From the NCBI RefSeq assembly GCF_022458985.1, contig NC_061784.1, positions 24,362,545 through 24,426,544 on the forward strand: a stretch of 64,000 nt of DNA. Reading direction: 5' to 3'. Below the pieces are notes generated by a model. It ran no database searches and had not been told where the DNA came from. It saw only the letters and a list, made by a program, of their open reading frames with translations. Origin of the DNA: Mugil cephalus. Its lineage: Eukaryota > Chordata > Actinopteri > Mugiliformes > Mugilidae. Below are positions 12,890 through 24,900 of this stretch, piece by piece (the first letter of the stretch is position 1; the number at the start of each line of letters is the position of its first letter). A program made the translations under genes and the position numbers.

Positions 12890-13380
12890 AACAATAAATT
12901 CTCAAACAGCACAGTTAAACACATCTATTTACATCCACCCACAGTTCCACTCATCACCAGTGGACAGAGCTAGTTTTATATATATATATATATATATAGT
13001 GTGTGTGTATGTATTAATCCAAACAGGGCAATCCTATTTTGCCATGAGATGAATCAGAAATGGGCAACACGTTGTGTTCTAATGCACATTTGCGAGTCTA
13101 GTTGCTTATCCCACAATGCTACTAAGAGTAGTTTCAACCTTATAACCGTGATGGTAAACAACACTGCTCCATAACCAATTGTTATATCTTTTTTAAAAAA
13201 AAATAAAAAGTTAAAACGGCTCAAATTTTCCTGTACAGCTGTTATATATTTTAGATACTGGAGGTAAACTTACCAGCAGCGTATAAAGTAGTAGAAATTA
13301 ATAGAACAACTAAGAAAACAGATTTTTTTTGTTACCTGTAAGTAACAACAACTCCTCTTTTTCAATTAAAGTAAATTATG
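12890..13380. other. spacer between convergent H2A-2 and H2B-2
   Basis: It holds a TA/TG microsatellite (12975-13010) and, at about 13335-13410, a fragment of a dispersed hAT-like repeat (CTGTAAGTAACAACAACTCC) shared with about 49230 and with the end of the first H2B module. No gene. Confidence 0.5.
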
Positions 13381-13757
13381 AGAATACTTATATTTAATAA
13401 ACCATCCTTTTAAATTTTCATGAGGACATTTAGTTCAGACTCAACTTTGTTTAGTCCAGGATGTTGTGTTAAATAGTGTATTTTTGTACTTCTCGCACGC
13501 TTCATGCCACTGTGCTGTGTCCGATAGAGAAAATGTTGATGAATATCTCAAATCTGGTATGAAATACTGACCAGCAAGTTTGTACTGTTTATGTAGTTAC
13601 ATAAGCAGGTTTTTCATGTGCATTTGTCAGTATTAAGCACACACGGAGTTCAGTTGTGTAATGTATTGAAACGTATCTGGATGAGTTAATGTGTTGTGAT
13701 CTACATTGTTAGATGTAAAACAGTATAGAAAGCAGAGCTCTTCCAGTAGCAGTGGGT

Positions 13758-13773
13758 GGCTCTTAAAAGAGCC
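13758..13773 (-). terminator. histone 3' stem-loop, H2B-2
   Basis: Reads GGCTCTTTTAAGAGCC on the minus strand, followed by the same U7-type purine-rich element (GAAGAGCTCTGC) as H2B-1. Confidence 0.95.
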
Positions 13774-13805
13774 TTTGTGTTGTTGTGGCGGCGGTAGAGG
13801 AGTCT

Positions 13806-14228
<423 letters not shown>

Positions 14229-14230
14229 CT

Positions 14231-14314
14231 ATTTATATCCACTGCATGTAAATCACACTGTGCTGTTGCTCGAATCCGATTGGCTGTCTTCTGAGGGAGA
14301 CTGAGCATGCGCAT
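14231..14314 (-). promoter_or_regulatory. H2B-2 promoter
   Basis: On the minus strand: GCGCATGC (about 14305-14312), CCAAT (14279-14283), octamer-like ATTTACAT (14246-14253) and TATAAAT (14231-14237). The octamer differs from consensus at the same base as in H2B-1, but by a different change. Confidence 0.82.
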
Positions 14315-14369
14315 TTTAACTGTATTTCACGCCCAGAACAGTTTGGAATTACTTCTTGATATAGACGGC

Positions 14370-14810
14370 CAACAATTATCCTTTAATGAAACGATTACTA
14401 CACATAGGGAAGGTCTACGCTGCCATGCTTTTACGCAGATTATTCTCTCTATTTTCTCTCACCCTGATAACGAATTAATTCTAAATAATCCTTTCTCTAT
14501 TGTGATATAATTTATGCACAAATAGAAATCTAGTATTTTTAATATACATGGAAAACAGTGATCCTGGTGTTCGCAAAACAATGTAATACGTACGAAATAT
14601 TTGGCCAAGAAATACACCATTTATTGCAACTAAATCATTCCTGTATGATGATAGGCCTAATATTAACAGAATATAACTGAATCACCAGTTTTCTTTATTA
14701 AACTTTACAGGAAATGAGTTTCATCCTCTTGCCGACCACGGACTGCTCATACACATGCAATGATTTCCTGTTTGGGCACAGACTGTATTGATTAGTCAAA
14801 TCTGTATAAG
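14370..14810. other. spacer between H2B-2 and H4-2
   Basis: AT-rich sequence with no feature I recognise. Confidence 0.5.
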
Positions 14811-14844
14811 GTCAGAAATGAGAGGTCTTGTGGTTTGAGTGGGT

Positions 14845-14860
14845 GGCCCTTAAAAGAGCC
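14845..14860 (-). terminator. histone 3' stem-loop, H4-2
   Basis: Reads GGCTCTTTTAAGGGCC on the minus strand, the same G-U variant as H4-1. Confidence 0.92.
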
Positions 14861-14887
14861 GTTGTGTTTGTAGGAGCGTGTCCGGGT

Positions 14888-15208
<321 letters not shown>

Positions 15209-15260
15209 TTATTTATCTGACAGATTCTCAGATGAATATGAGTCTGTCGGACAGAGACTC

Positions 15261-15330
15261 TCTATATAAATACGAACTGCGGACGTGATAGAGAACATGG
15301 TCTCAGTTAAAGCGATGGGCGGAGCCAAAC
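15261..15330 (-). promoter_or_regulatory. H4-2 promoter
   Basis: On the minus strand: GGCTCCGCCC (15317-15326), GTCCGCAG (about 15280-15287) and the TATA segment TATTTATATAG (15262-15272), mirroring H4-1. Confidence 0.75.
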
Positions 15331-15542
15331 GACCCAGAGCTGTTCTCTGTTACTGGAACTATTTGATTCTGTTTCTTAAGATGTTAAATTAATGTTTAAA
15401 TTAATATACATCAAATGATAAGTGGTAACAGTTGATCAGTAGTTTGGAGGAATTGGAGCCCATTCTTCACAACAGAACCATTTCAGTTCTGACACATGTG
15501 TGCGTTTTCTCACATGAACCTTAGCTTTGACTCAGGAATCTG

Positions 15543-16228
15543 AATGTTTTCTTTGATTCTCATTTACAAACGATTTAAATACATTGAATATGACTGTAAC
15601 TGGTTTCCTTACACACATTTATATCCAACAGGGGCTTTTAAAAGGCAACTGGACATGTAGAGTTTTGGGAAGAGGTTTCAGTTTCTTCAGTTCTATGGGA
15701 CTGGAGGGAAGTTTGAGGTTTAAATTACAAACTTGTTTGACCAGTAAGTGCTGCAACTAGCATCGATACTGGTCTGTAGTTGAGGGGGGCTGTTTGTCCC
15801 ATCCCCTGTCCCTATGAATGATTATCAGTCATCGGCTCCAGTCTCCAGGTGGAAATAGAGTTGAAACTTCTTGGGGACAGAAGTTAAGACTGGATTGTAA
15901 ATAGACACTGATATGATCCAGGAGGGAAATGATTTGGTCACAGTAGCTTAGTTGCATATAAAAGAACCACAAGGAAACAACAGATGAAACAAAATAAGAT
16001 TCATTAAAGTAACATAACATAAAAATAAGCATTATCTATTAAATCTAGTAAAATAAAATAGAAAACAATGTCATCAAAATATGTGCAGAATTATGAACCA
16101 ATTTACAGTTAAGTGGCTGAAAAAAAACATATTTTAGTCCACCTCCTGTATTCAGTCTGACATAGATCTTCTTTTCTCTTCTTGCAAACCATCTGTCTTC
16201 TCAGATCTGGACGTTGTTGTCTTCAAAG
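15543..16228. other. spacer with LINE and Penelope-like scraps
   Basis: No gene. About 15855-15905 (GTTGAAACTTCTTGGGGACA) matches the leader of the Penelope-like element at about 57968. About 15910-16060 is a reverse LINE 3' end (AGGGAAATGATTTGGTCACA). Confidence 0.5.
15910..16060 (-). mobile_element. LINE 3' end fragment
   Basis: The reverse-strand sequence of the type TGTGACCAAATCATTTCCCT is a fish LINE 3' terminus. Related copies sit at 31365-31445 and 53825-53950 in the same orientation. Confidence 0.55.
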
Positions 16229-16278
16229 TGTGACGGCCCCAGGGCCCCACCCGGGTTTGGTGGTGGTGTTGTTGTTGT

Positions 16279-16313
<35 letters not shown>

Positions 16314-16641
16314 ATGTTTCAGGGTGCTGATTGTACCGGATTGGAGGCAGCTGGCCACTGTCTCCAGCCCTATAAAACCCGCCTTCCTGAGGGGTTCGGT
16401 CTCTGTTCTTTCCCCTGGAGTCATGAGGAGCTGATCATCTTTGTTTGAGTTCTCTTTGTTTAGTTTTCTATTTTAAGTTGAACTGGCAGTATGTTTTCTG
16501 CTAGCTTCTTTGGTTCAATTTAGTAAGACTGAGTGATATTGTTTACTTTTGAATTCATTTTGTTAAAATAAACTACTTGTTTCCATTTAAATCCCAATGT
16601 GCTTCTTAAATTTGTGATGGTCTATGAGCCGGACCATAACA
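16229..16641 (+). repeat. 5' LTR
   Basis: TGTGACGG...CATAACA, 413 bp, with a TG microsatellite, a TATAAAA box at about 16371 and an AATAAA at about 16566. Confidence 0.9.
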
Positions 16642-19174
16642 AATTGGGGGCTCGTCTAAAAGGAGGATAGGTTGTGAGTGGTGTTAATTCATGTGTTTGG
16701 TCGCGGTGATGTATGTTTTTTGGGGCGCTTTGTTGTGGGTTCGCGCCTTTTCTTTGTGCCAGCAGGGAAGTGGCTGGATTGATGGTTTCCCCAGGAAGTG
16801 ACGTCATCCTTGGAATTCCCTTTCTAGCGCTCAGTTTAGGAAGCTCATGTTGGGACTTGGAGTGCGTTTAATTATTTTTCTTGTCTAGGTGGTCCGGGGA
16901 AGTAAAGCATGTAGTGCAGATTTTGCCTTTTTGTGAGACAGTCATGGGACAACGGGAAGTGAGCACTGCACGTTGTTATGCGTACAATGCACCTGTTGAG
17001 ATGACTCCCTGTAGGCGTAGCGCGGATCACTCTTGGGATTCGTGTGCTTTATGTGTAGTGTGGGGTGAAAGTGGTTGGAGCGGTTGTCTCGGGAGCACGT
17101 CCGTAGTGTTGGCGGGGTTGCCAGCGTGCTGGTCGCCTTTGTCCACATTACTGGTTTTTAGTGCGTAAGTACCCGCCGCCAGTAACCCCTGAAGACTAGG
17201 GTTGAGTTAGGTAGATCGGGTTAGGCAGTTAGAGGGGACGCTCAACTTTATGAGGGTTGTAGCCCTGGGTTGCGCATGAGTGAAGGCAGTGTTGTACATC
17301 TTGTTGTTTCCCGAGGTTTCTCAGCAGCAGACTATGTCGTTGGATGTTGTGCATCCAGTGTGTGTTTGTAACACACTTCCAACGTGTGGTGAAGCATTGT
17401 GTGAGGATGGTTTGCCAAATCATGATTCGGCGGTGTTAACAGGTAGGCTAAAAAATTCTGATGTATTGGCTGATTTGGATGGTGTTGTCGGTCATTTGTC
17501 TGAGTCGCAGCGCACTGACTTGGTAGACCTGATCCGTGGATATCCGAGTTTGTTTGGGGATGTGCCGTCTCGAACTCACTTGATGGAGCATGACATTGAT
17601 GTGGGTGAGGCGAAGCCCATAAAGCAGCGTTTTTACCGTGTCAGCCCAGAGAGGCGTAAATTCTTGGACACTGAGGTGGAGTACATGTTGAGGAATGGCA
17701 TCGCTGAGCCGTCATCATCGAGCTGGGCGTCACCATGTTTGCTTGTGCCAAAATCAGATAATACTCCCCGATTCTGTTCTGATTTTAGGAAAGTCAACAG
17801 TGTTACCAAACCCGATTCTTATCCTTTGCCACGCATGGATGATTGTATCGACCAGGTTGGTGCTGCTAAGTTTATTAGCAAATTCGACCTACTAAAAGGG
17901 TATTGGCAGGTTCCTTTGTCTCAAAGGGCACGGGAAATAGCAGCATTCATTATTCCAAGTGGGCTGTATTCTTATACTGTCATGCCGTTTGGTTTGCGTA
18001 ATGCGCCGGCAACTTTCCAACGGTTAATGAATCGAGTTGTTGGTAATTTGCAGGGCTGTGCAGTGTATTTAGACGACGTGGTTGTCTGTTCAGGTACTTG
18101 GTCTGACCACCTGGAGTGTATGAAAGCGTTATTCGATCGTCTGGCTGAGGCGCGTCTAACTGTTAACTTGGCGAAGTGTGAGTTCGCTCAGGCGACAGTG
18201 ACGTACCTTGGTCGGCAGGTTGGGCATGGGGAAGTGCGTCCCCTGCAGGCGAAAGTGCAGGCAATTGTTCAGTATCCGCCGCCCGCAACAAAGAAAGAGC
18301 TGATGAGGTTTCTGGGTTTGGTTGGGTACTACAGGGGCTTCTGTAGAAATTTCTCCACTGTGGTCGCACCCTTGACAGATTTGCTGAAAGCTAATGCAAA
18401 ATACATCTGGTCTCCATTGTGTCAAAACGCTTTTGAGAATGTGAAGACGATCCTCTGTGATGCTCCAGTCCTGGCTGCCCCTTGTATGAATAAAGCTTTT
18501 AAAATCCAGGTCGATGCCAGTAACGTGGGCGCAGGTGGGGTGTTGCTTCAGGCGGATGAATTTGGTGTCGATAGACCTGTGAGCTTTTTCTCAAAGAAGT
18601 TTAACAAACATCAATTAAACTACTCAGTTGTCGAGAAGGAAGCTTTAGCTCTGATTTGGTCGTTACAACAATTTGAAGTTTATGTGGGTTCAGGGCCTGT
18701 GGTTGTTTACACAGACCACAACCCTTTAACATTTTTAAACTCCTTACGCTGTCCAAATCAGAGGCTTGTGAGATGGTCGTTGTTTCTCCAGTCTCATTCG
18801 TTGGAGATTCGACATATTAAAGGAAAAGACAACATAGTTGCGGATGCTCTGTCTAGAGCCCCATGCCAGTAATTGTTTCGTGTTTCTTCATTGTGGATGT
18901 TTCTGTGTCTCTCTTAAATTGCTTCAAGGTACCAGTAGCTGGGATGAAATAGGAACTACATGATGGCGGACAAGTGAACAAATTTTAAGGTGAATCTGTA
19001 TTTTGAGAAGTGTAATTTTTGTGATTGTGTTATTTCAAATATATACATTGATGTAGAATAAGATGATTTAAAAACAGAACAGAAACATAATAAGTAGTTG
19101 TGTAAATTAAATGTTTAGTTTGTTGACAGATCGTAACAGTCCAGGGTTGGGACCCTGTCTTTATGGGGGGGGGG

Positions 19175-19224
19175 TGTGACGGCCCCAGGGCCCCACCCGG
19201 GTTTGGTGGTGGTGTTGTTGTTGT

Positions 19225-19269
<45 letters not shown>

Positions 19270-19597
19270 ATGTTTCAGGGTGCTGATTGTACCGGATTGG
19301 AGGCAGCTGGCCACTGTCTCCAGCCCTATAAAACCCGCCTTCCTGAGGGGTTCGGTCTCTGTTCTTTCCCCTGGAGTCATGAGGAGCTGATCATCTTTGT
19401 TTGAGTTCTCTTTGTTTAGTTTTCTATTTTAAGTTGAACTGGCAGTATGTTTTCTGCTAGCTTCTTTGGTTCAATTTAGTAAGACTGAGTGATATTGTTT
19501 ACTTTTGAATTCATTTTGTTAAAATAAACTACTTGTTTCCATTTAAATCCCAATGTGCTTCTTAAATTTGTGATGGTCTATGAGCCGGACCATAACA
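19175..19597 (+). repeat. 3' LTR
   Basis: About 423 bp, matching the 5' LTR throughout; the size difference lies in the TG run. Confidence 0.9.
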
Positions 19598-19601
19598 AAA
19601 G

Positions 19602-20090
19602 GAAGACGTCCCTTGTCTTCCAGGTGGAGGTGGACATCTGAGTCATGTCTCACCTGTGTTATTTGGGCAGTTGTTTGGTTTCAGTTCTTTCCTCACTGCA
19701 CTGGACTATACATGTTTATATGTTATTTATATTTAAATGCTCAGAGGAGCTGTTCCACCTTTACATACAGTCTGTGGTCTGAACTGATGAGTCAAACCCG
19801 ACATTGACCATTAGATGGAGACATTTGTCAGTTCACCAGCGTTGGCTGTGAAGACGAGCGACTTTTTAACTTAATCACGTTTAATTTTAGCTACAGAGGA
19901 TCCACAATAAAGACGATGTGCTGATTCAATCCACTGAATTTTCATTTTTAATCTTTTTTTTTTCCTTAAAATTTCTCCTAAAATGAACAGTTTCTCTCAG
20001 GTGAACCTCAGCTTTCACTGATGAGGAGCGGTGTGTGAAGCATTAGTTGCAACCAGTGATAAGCCACTTCTCTACAGTCACTCAGAGCTG
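19602..20090. other. intergenic, no gene seen
   Basis: Sequence between the LTR element and a DNA-transposon remnant. Only short repeat-like motifs are seen. Confidence 0.45.
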
Positions 20091-20094
20091 AATC

Positions 20095-20880
20095 CCATAA
20101 ACCATATCTTTACAAGCATATATGAACCAAGCAGGACATAGTGGGAACCACTCCTGGGACACAGAAATGGAAGGTCAGCATCATGGAAGAGGGGTGAGAG
20201 TGGGGGAAGAAGGGAAGAAGAAGAGGCCAAGGACATAGGTGGACTCGTGATGAAATCAGGGCTACAGTTGTGGATCATGTTGTTAATCATGGCCTCACAG
20301 TGGGCTGGTGAAGGTGCAGCCAAATGTAACCACTGTAAATTCAAATCCACATACCCAGACAGCCGTGCTAGCAGCCATGGATGCAGCATGCGATGACATC
20401 ACAGCAGAATCCTGCACAGGGTGGATTCACCACTGGAGCAGATACATTCCTCGCTGCATTGCAAGACATGATATTGGCTGTGATGTAGAGGAAACTATGT
20501 GGCCAGACAGAGAGGAACGTCTGGACGAGCGTGAATGATTTACAGTACTGTGTATGTACTGCAGTATAGTTTACAGTTGTGTGCAGCTCTACCCAAAGGG
20601 ACTTTATGTTTGTTGTAAATATGTATTTTTTCTGTTGCACAATGCTGTGAACAAATTAGGATTACAAAGAGCACATGCAGTAAAAATGTGAAACATGCAC
20701 ATTCAGTGTACTCAGTTACCTTACTAAATACAGTAATGTGTAACTTTACTGTGGTTTTTAAATGGCTGTGTAAATAGTATATAGTTCTGTCTGGGGCATT
20801 TTCAGGTAGTGTCACCAACATCTGACTAATTTACATTGGAAAACATTCACAGAGTAAACTGTCATAATGAAAACATGATG
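20095..20880 (+). mobile_element. IS630/Tc1-like DNA transposon remnant
   Basis: Around 20195-20310 the plus strand encodes DEIRATVVDHVVNHGLTV, the helix-turn-helix start of a fish transposase with an IS630/Tc1-type fold. At 20345-20538, in another frame, it encodes the protein's end (AMDAACDDITAESC, then WPDREERLDE). The catalytic middle is gone, leaving a miniature copy with both ends of the gene. The family assignment rests on remembered similarity; a search with the two peptides would settle it. Confidence 0.5.
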
Positions 20881-20889
20881 AAGCCACTC

Positions 20890-21900
20890 GACTGTCGTGT
20901 ACATAAATAATAATAACACATTTTATTTATAAGCGCCTTTCAGAAACTCATGGCCATTTTAAAAAATGAAGGTGAAATACAATATAAAATAAACATGAAA
21001 ACAATAATATATAACAGATGATCAAAAATAAGTAAATAAGTAACTGATGACGGTGTCAGGACTTTTCCTCTCGATGACACTTTCATTGACATGAATACTT
21101 GCTTTTGAAGAACGAACTATCCATTTTGAGCAAGTGAGGCACTTTAGCAGGTTATCCACTAGGTTTTGTAGTTTGTACTAATTGTTTTGAGAAATTCATT
21201 AACTGTTGAGCAAATGTAAATAGTGATCTGAGAAATGCACCACAGCCTCTGAGAAAAACTGTAAATTAAAGCCTCAGAATCACACGTGACCTCTGCAGGA
21301 AACTGAATCTGAAACCAGGAAGTCATGAAGTTAAAGAAGTCCCATCTAAGGACACTAGTTCCATGAAGTTATTGACCTACAGGTTAACAAAAATGAAATG
21401 ACGCTGACTAAAACTTTACAAGATAAAAATGACTCAAATGAAAGCTGAGACTAACTCAGACATGTCCATAAACATTAACTCTGGTTCTCTGAAGGTTATA
21501 AAATTAGATTTACTGAACGTTCATAAAGCCTGGTCCTGTTAACGTTCCTGTAACTGTCCAGACTTGTAGAACAAATGAACACGACTGCTGGTGTTCATTA
21601 TATAATTCATTTATTTTCTATGTTTCTTTCTCCACATGTTGACCTGACACAGAGGTTAATAACAAACTGGACCCAGATCCCTAAAGATTCTCAGTAAAGA
21701 TCTGATCCTAGTGGATGAAGAATAAGAACATTAAACTAGAACCCTGATGTTTTCTCCAGGTTGTTCCTAGATAGAGGTAGAGATGAAAGGTTCCTAAAGA
21801 AGGGTCTGCAGTGAGATGTGCTGAGAGCAGGGAGGAGAACTTTAAGAGGCTTAGAGAGGAGAACATGGTGGAAAGAAGAGGAGGAGAGATATTCTCTATG
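20890..21900. other. intergenic, repeats only
   Basis: About 20908-20960 (TTTATTTATAAGCGCCTTTC) is a common dispersed fish motif. The rest is unremarkable. Confidence 0.4.
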
Positions 21901-21935
21901 AGTCATTTGCCGTAGAAGGGGAATGTGTTCAGAGT

Positions 21936-24900
21936 TCATTCATTAAATGACTCCTTTGGACTCTCATATGTACAGCACTCGTATTCTCTGCCTCTGTCTC
22001 TGTTTTCCACCGCTGAGCCTCGACTGTGCAGATGCAGCGTAGAGGAGGTGGAGGTGAACTGGACCAATGTACTGACCTGCTGCTGGACACTGAGACAGAG
22101 ACACAACACGACCAAGTCAAAGACAACTACAAAACTAAACAAACATCTGTCAGGATTAAAAACTAAACACCACAAATACTGTACAATCCCTTCGTCCCAG
22201 ACCTGACATAAAACATGTTTAAGGGCCAACGGAAAACCCAGGAAACATCAGGAAACATTTCTTCTTCTTCTTTTGTTGTTGGCCTTCCTCGTAATTTGCC
22301 ATTTTGAGTAAAAGACAGCTGCTAACTGAACTAATTTCAAAGCCTCAATTTGTACAAAAACTACAGCTTCTTCTCTCAGCACTTAAATGATACTTTGTAA
22401 TTCTTACTAGTAGCTCAGTTAAATCCAGGTGGAGGAGGCTTTTATTTTGACATTTAAAAGTCATTTTTAACTTTAATGTTTCAAATTCCTTGATTTTCTG
22501 TTTTCCTTCTATATTTTCATTCTAATCTGAATATTTTTGAGGTTCTGTTCAGTATAGGGCTGTCTCAGTATACTGGTATTGAAGATTAAAAACTGTAATT
22601 TGAATATGGTGTTAAAAAAACGCATATAATGATATAGTGTAAAAGATCCAGTGCCACTTGAACACAGTGTGTTTTAAATCTGTTTTCTTCCTGTTATTTT
22701 GAGTGTAATTCATCTCCTAAAGTAGGGAAAACTACATAACTAAAGTTAAAGATGCATTTCCTGGATTTTGATGTTATTATTTACATTTTTGTTGATACTG
22801 TGATAATATCGTCATTGTGACTTATTTTTGTCCACGATAATTGAGAAGTGACAGCCATGGTTCAGTATTTGCCTTTTTACCAGTTCCAGATATTTAATTT
22901 GACACATAAAAGATTCTCTGAAAGTTATGAATTTCAGGATTCAAGATTCAAGGGCACTTTATTGGTCCCTGCAGAGAAATTGTTTTGTCTGAGAGTCTCA
23001 AGATAACAGAGAACATAAATGTGACCAGACATAGACATAAGAGCACGAGTCAAGGGAAAAAAATAGAATAAGATAAAAATAAAATAATCTTAAATCTTAA
23101 AAATAACTTAACGTTTTTTAAGGTTAACTTGGAGTCCTTGAACTGGAACTTCTCTAAAGACAAGTGAAGGGCTTCGTTGCATTAACTGAATTAACTCTGG
23201 GTATTAATGTAAAGTTCTCTGAAGGGGAAATTAGCTGAATGTTAAGTGATGATATTTACTTGTTGAGGTTTTGTGACTGTGAATACGACCGTTAGTTAAG
23301 ATACTATCACCACCTGGTTTCCATCTGCAGATGATGAACATCTGATCATTTCTTGTTGGAGCAGAAAGTATTGATGCTGTGGTTTGTGTTCGATTCTGAG
23401 CTTCTGAGATCTGCCTTGTGGTTTTCTGATCTCATTCTCGTTCTTGAGTTTCAGTTTGAACAGACTCTGGCTCACAGCACATCTGAGTCAGTAACGGCTT
23501 GAATTTAAAGCGCTATAGCAAATCAGAGGAATCATGAAGTGGGAGATCAAATCTGAGTCACTCACATTTTGTCGATTCTCCGACATCTTCTGGCTGCTGA
23601 GACACAAACAGGACGATCAGAGACAATTTTGTCTTCACAGCACAAAGGTTGTCAGCTTTGGAAAAAATCTGTGGAACTCACCGACGACAACAGGTGCAGC
23701 GACTAGAACCACCGCCCCGAACAGAACGCACACCAGAGCCACCACCAGAGTACCGGCTTCCTGTAGCAGAGACAACACATAGAGTTTCTATCTGGACATG
23801 ATGATGAGTCTACAAACCCTAAAACCTAGCCTTAGCATTAACCTAGCCTCATCCCTAGCCTTAGCATTAACCTAGCATCACCCATAGCCTTATCATTAAC
23901 CTAGTCTCATCCCTAGCCTTAGCATTACTCCTAAACCTAGCCTCATCCCTAGCCTAAGCATTAACCTAGCCTCATCCCTAGCCTTAGCATTACTCCTAAA
24001 CCTAGCGTCACCCCTAATCCTAACCAAGCAAGCTTTGAAATGTTTTTTTCTTTTCTTTTCCATTAGATAGATAGATGGATAAATAGATGGATGGATGGAT
24101 GGATGGATGGATGGATGGATGGATGGATGGATGGATGCTTTACTAACCCCAAACTGGGAAATTTAACAGTTGCAGCAGCAATTTACAGCCACTCAACACC
24201 ATACATACTATATATATATATGTATATATAGGAAAAACACAATCTACTATATACACATTATTTACAGAATTATAAAAAATAAGTGAATTGAAAAAAAGAA
24301 TACAAGAAAGAAAGATGTCCAGAGTGTTATCTGTCACATACAGGTGAGGAATTAAACAGGTGTATGGCTTGAGGCAGGACAGATTTCCTGTAGCGTTCTT
24401 CGTCTGAGTCTCTTGGAGAAGGAGCTCCATTGTATGTCTATCGTCTGGTGGAGAGGGAGGTCAGGATTATCCATGACTGATATCAGTCTGTTAAGTATCC
24501 TCCTCTCCCAGCAAGTGACAGACCAGCCATCCTGATCAGGTTATTCAGTGTGTAGCTGTTCCTCCAGCAGACCACAGCAGAGAAAAGGGTTCTGGCCACA
24601 ACAGACTGGTGGAAGATGTCCAGCATCTTACTGCACACGATGAAGGATCTCAGCTTCCTCAGGAAGTAGAGTCTCTGCAGGCCTTCTAGGACACAGCTGT
24701 ACTGTTGGTCCTCCAGTTCAGTCTGTTACTGATGCTCACTCCCAGGTATCTGTTCTCCTCCACCACCTCCACATCCCTGCCCAGGATGCTGAGGGGCTGA
24801 GGAGCTGTTCCCTTCCTCCTGAAGTCAGTCACCATCTATTTGGTCTTGTCAGAACATTTCTGGATGTGACATGACTCTGAGTTGTGCTAAAATTCAGTGG

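Larger units (their letters stand above)
16229..19597 (+). mobile_element. Ty3/gypsy-like LTR retrotransposon, shortened
   Basis: Long terminal repeats at 16229-16641 and 19175-19597 both run TG...CA and appear identical apart from the length of an internal TG microsatellite. A 4-bp direct repeat AAAG flanks the element. A primer-binding-like TTGGGGGCTCGTC starts just inside the 5' LTR, and a G-rich polypurine tract precedes the 3' LTR. The interior is only about 2.5 kb and carries a pol segment at 17280-18872 with reverse transcriptase and RNase H regions. I recognise no gag and no integrase, so it is an incomplete copy. Near-identical LTRs indicate a very recent insertion. The short interior suggests it moved with the help of another element, or was shortened after insertion. 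Confidence 0.9.

Noticed and set aside
21929-22126. TIM tail read in the frame ending HLMNEL
   Set aside because: Its phase joins the transmembrane exon directly, but the alternative frame (SAVEN...[10 protein letters not shown]) looks more like a receptor tail; neither is firm, so only a tentative tail is noted.
23811-24025. CCCTAA-like units suggesting an interstitial telomere
   Set aside because: The unit is about 30 bp and degenerate (CCTAGCCTTAGCATTAACC), not TTAGGG repeats.
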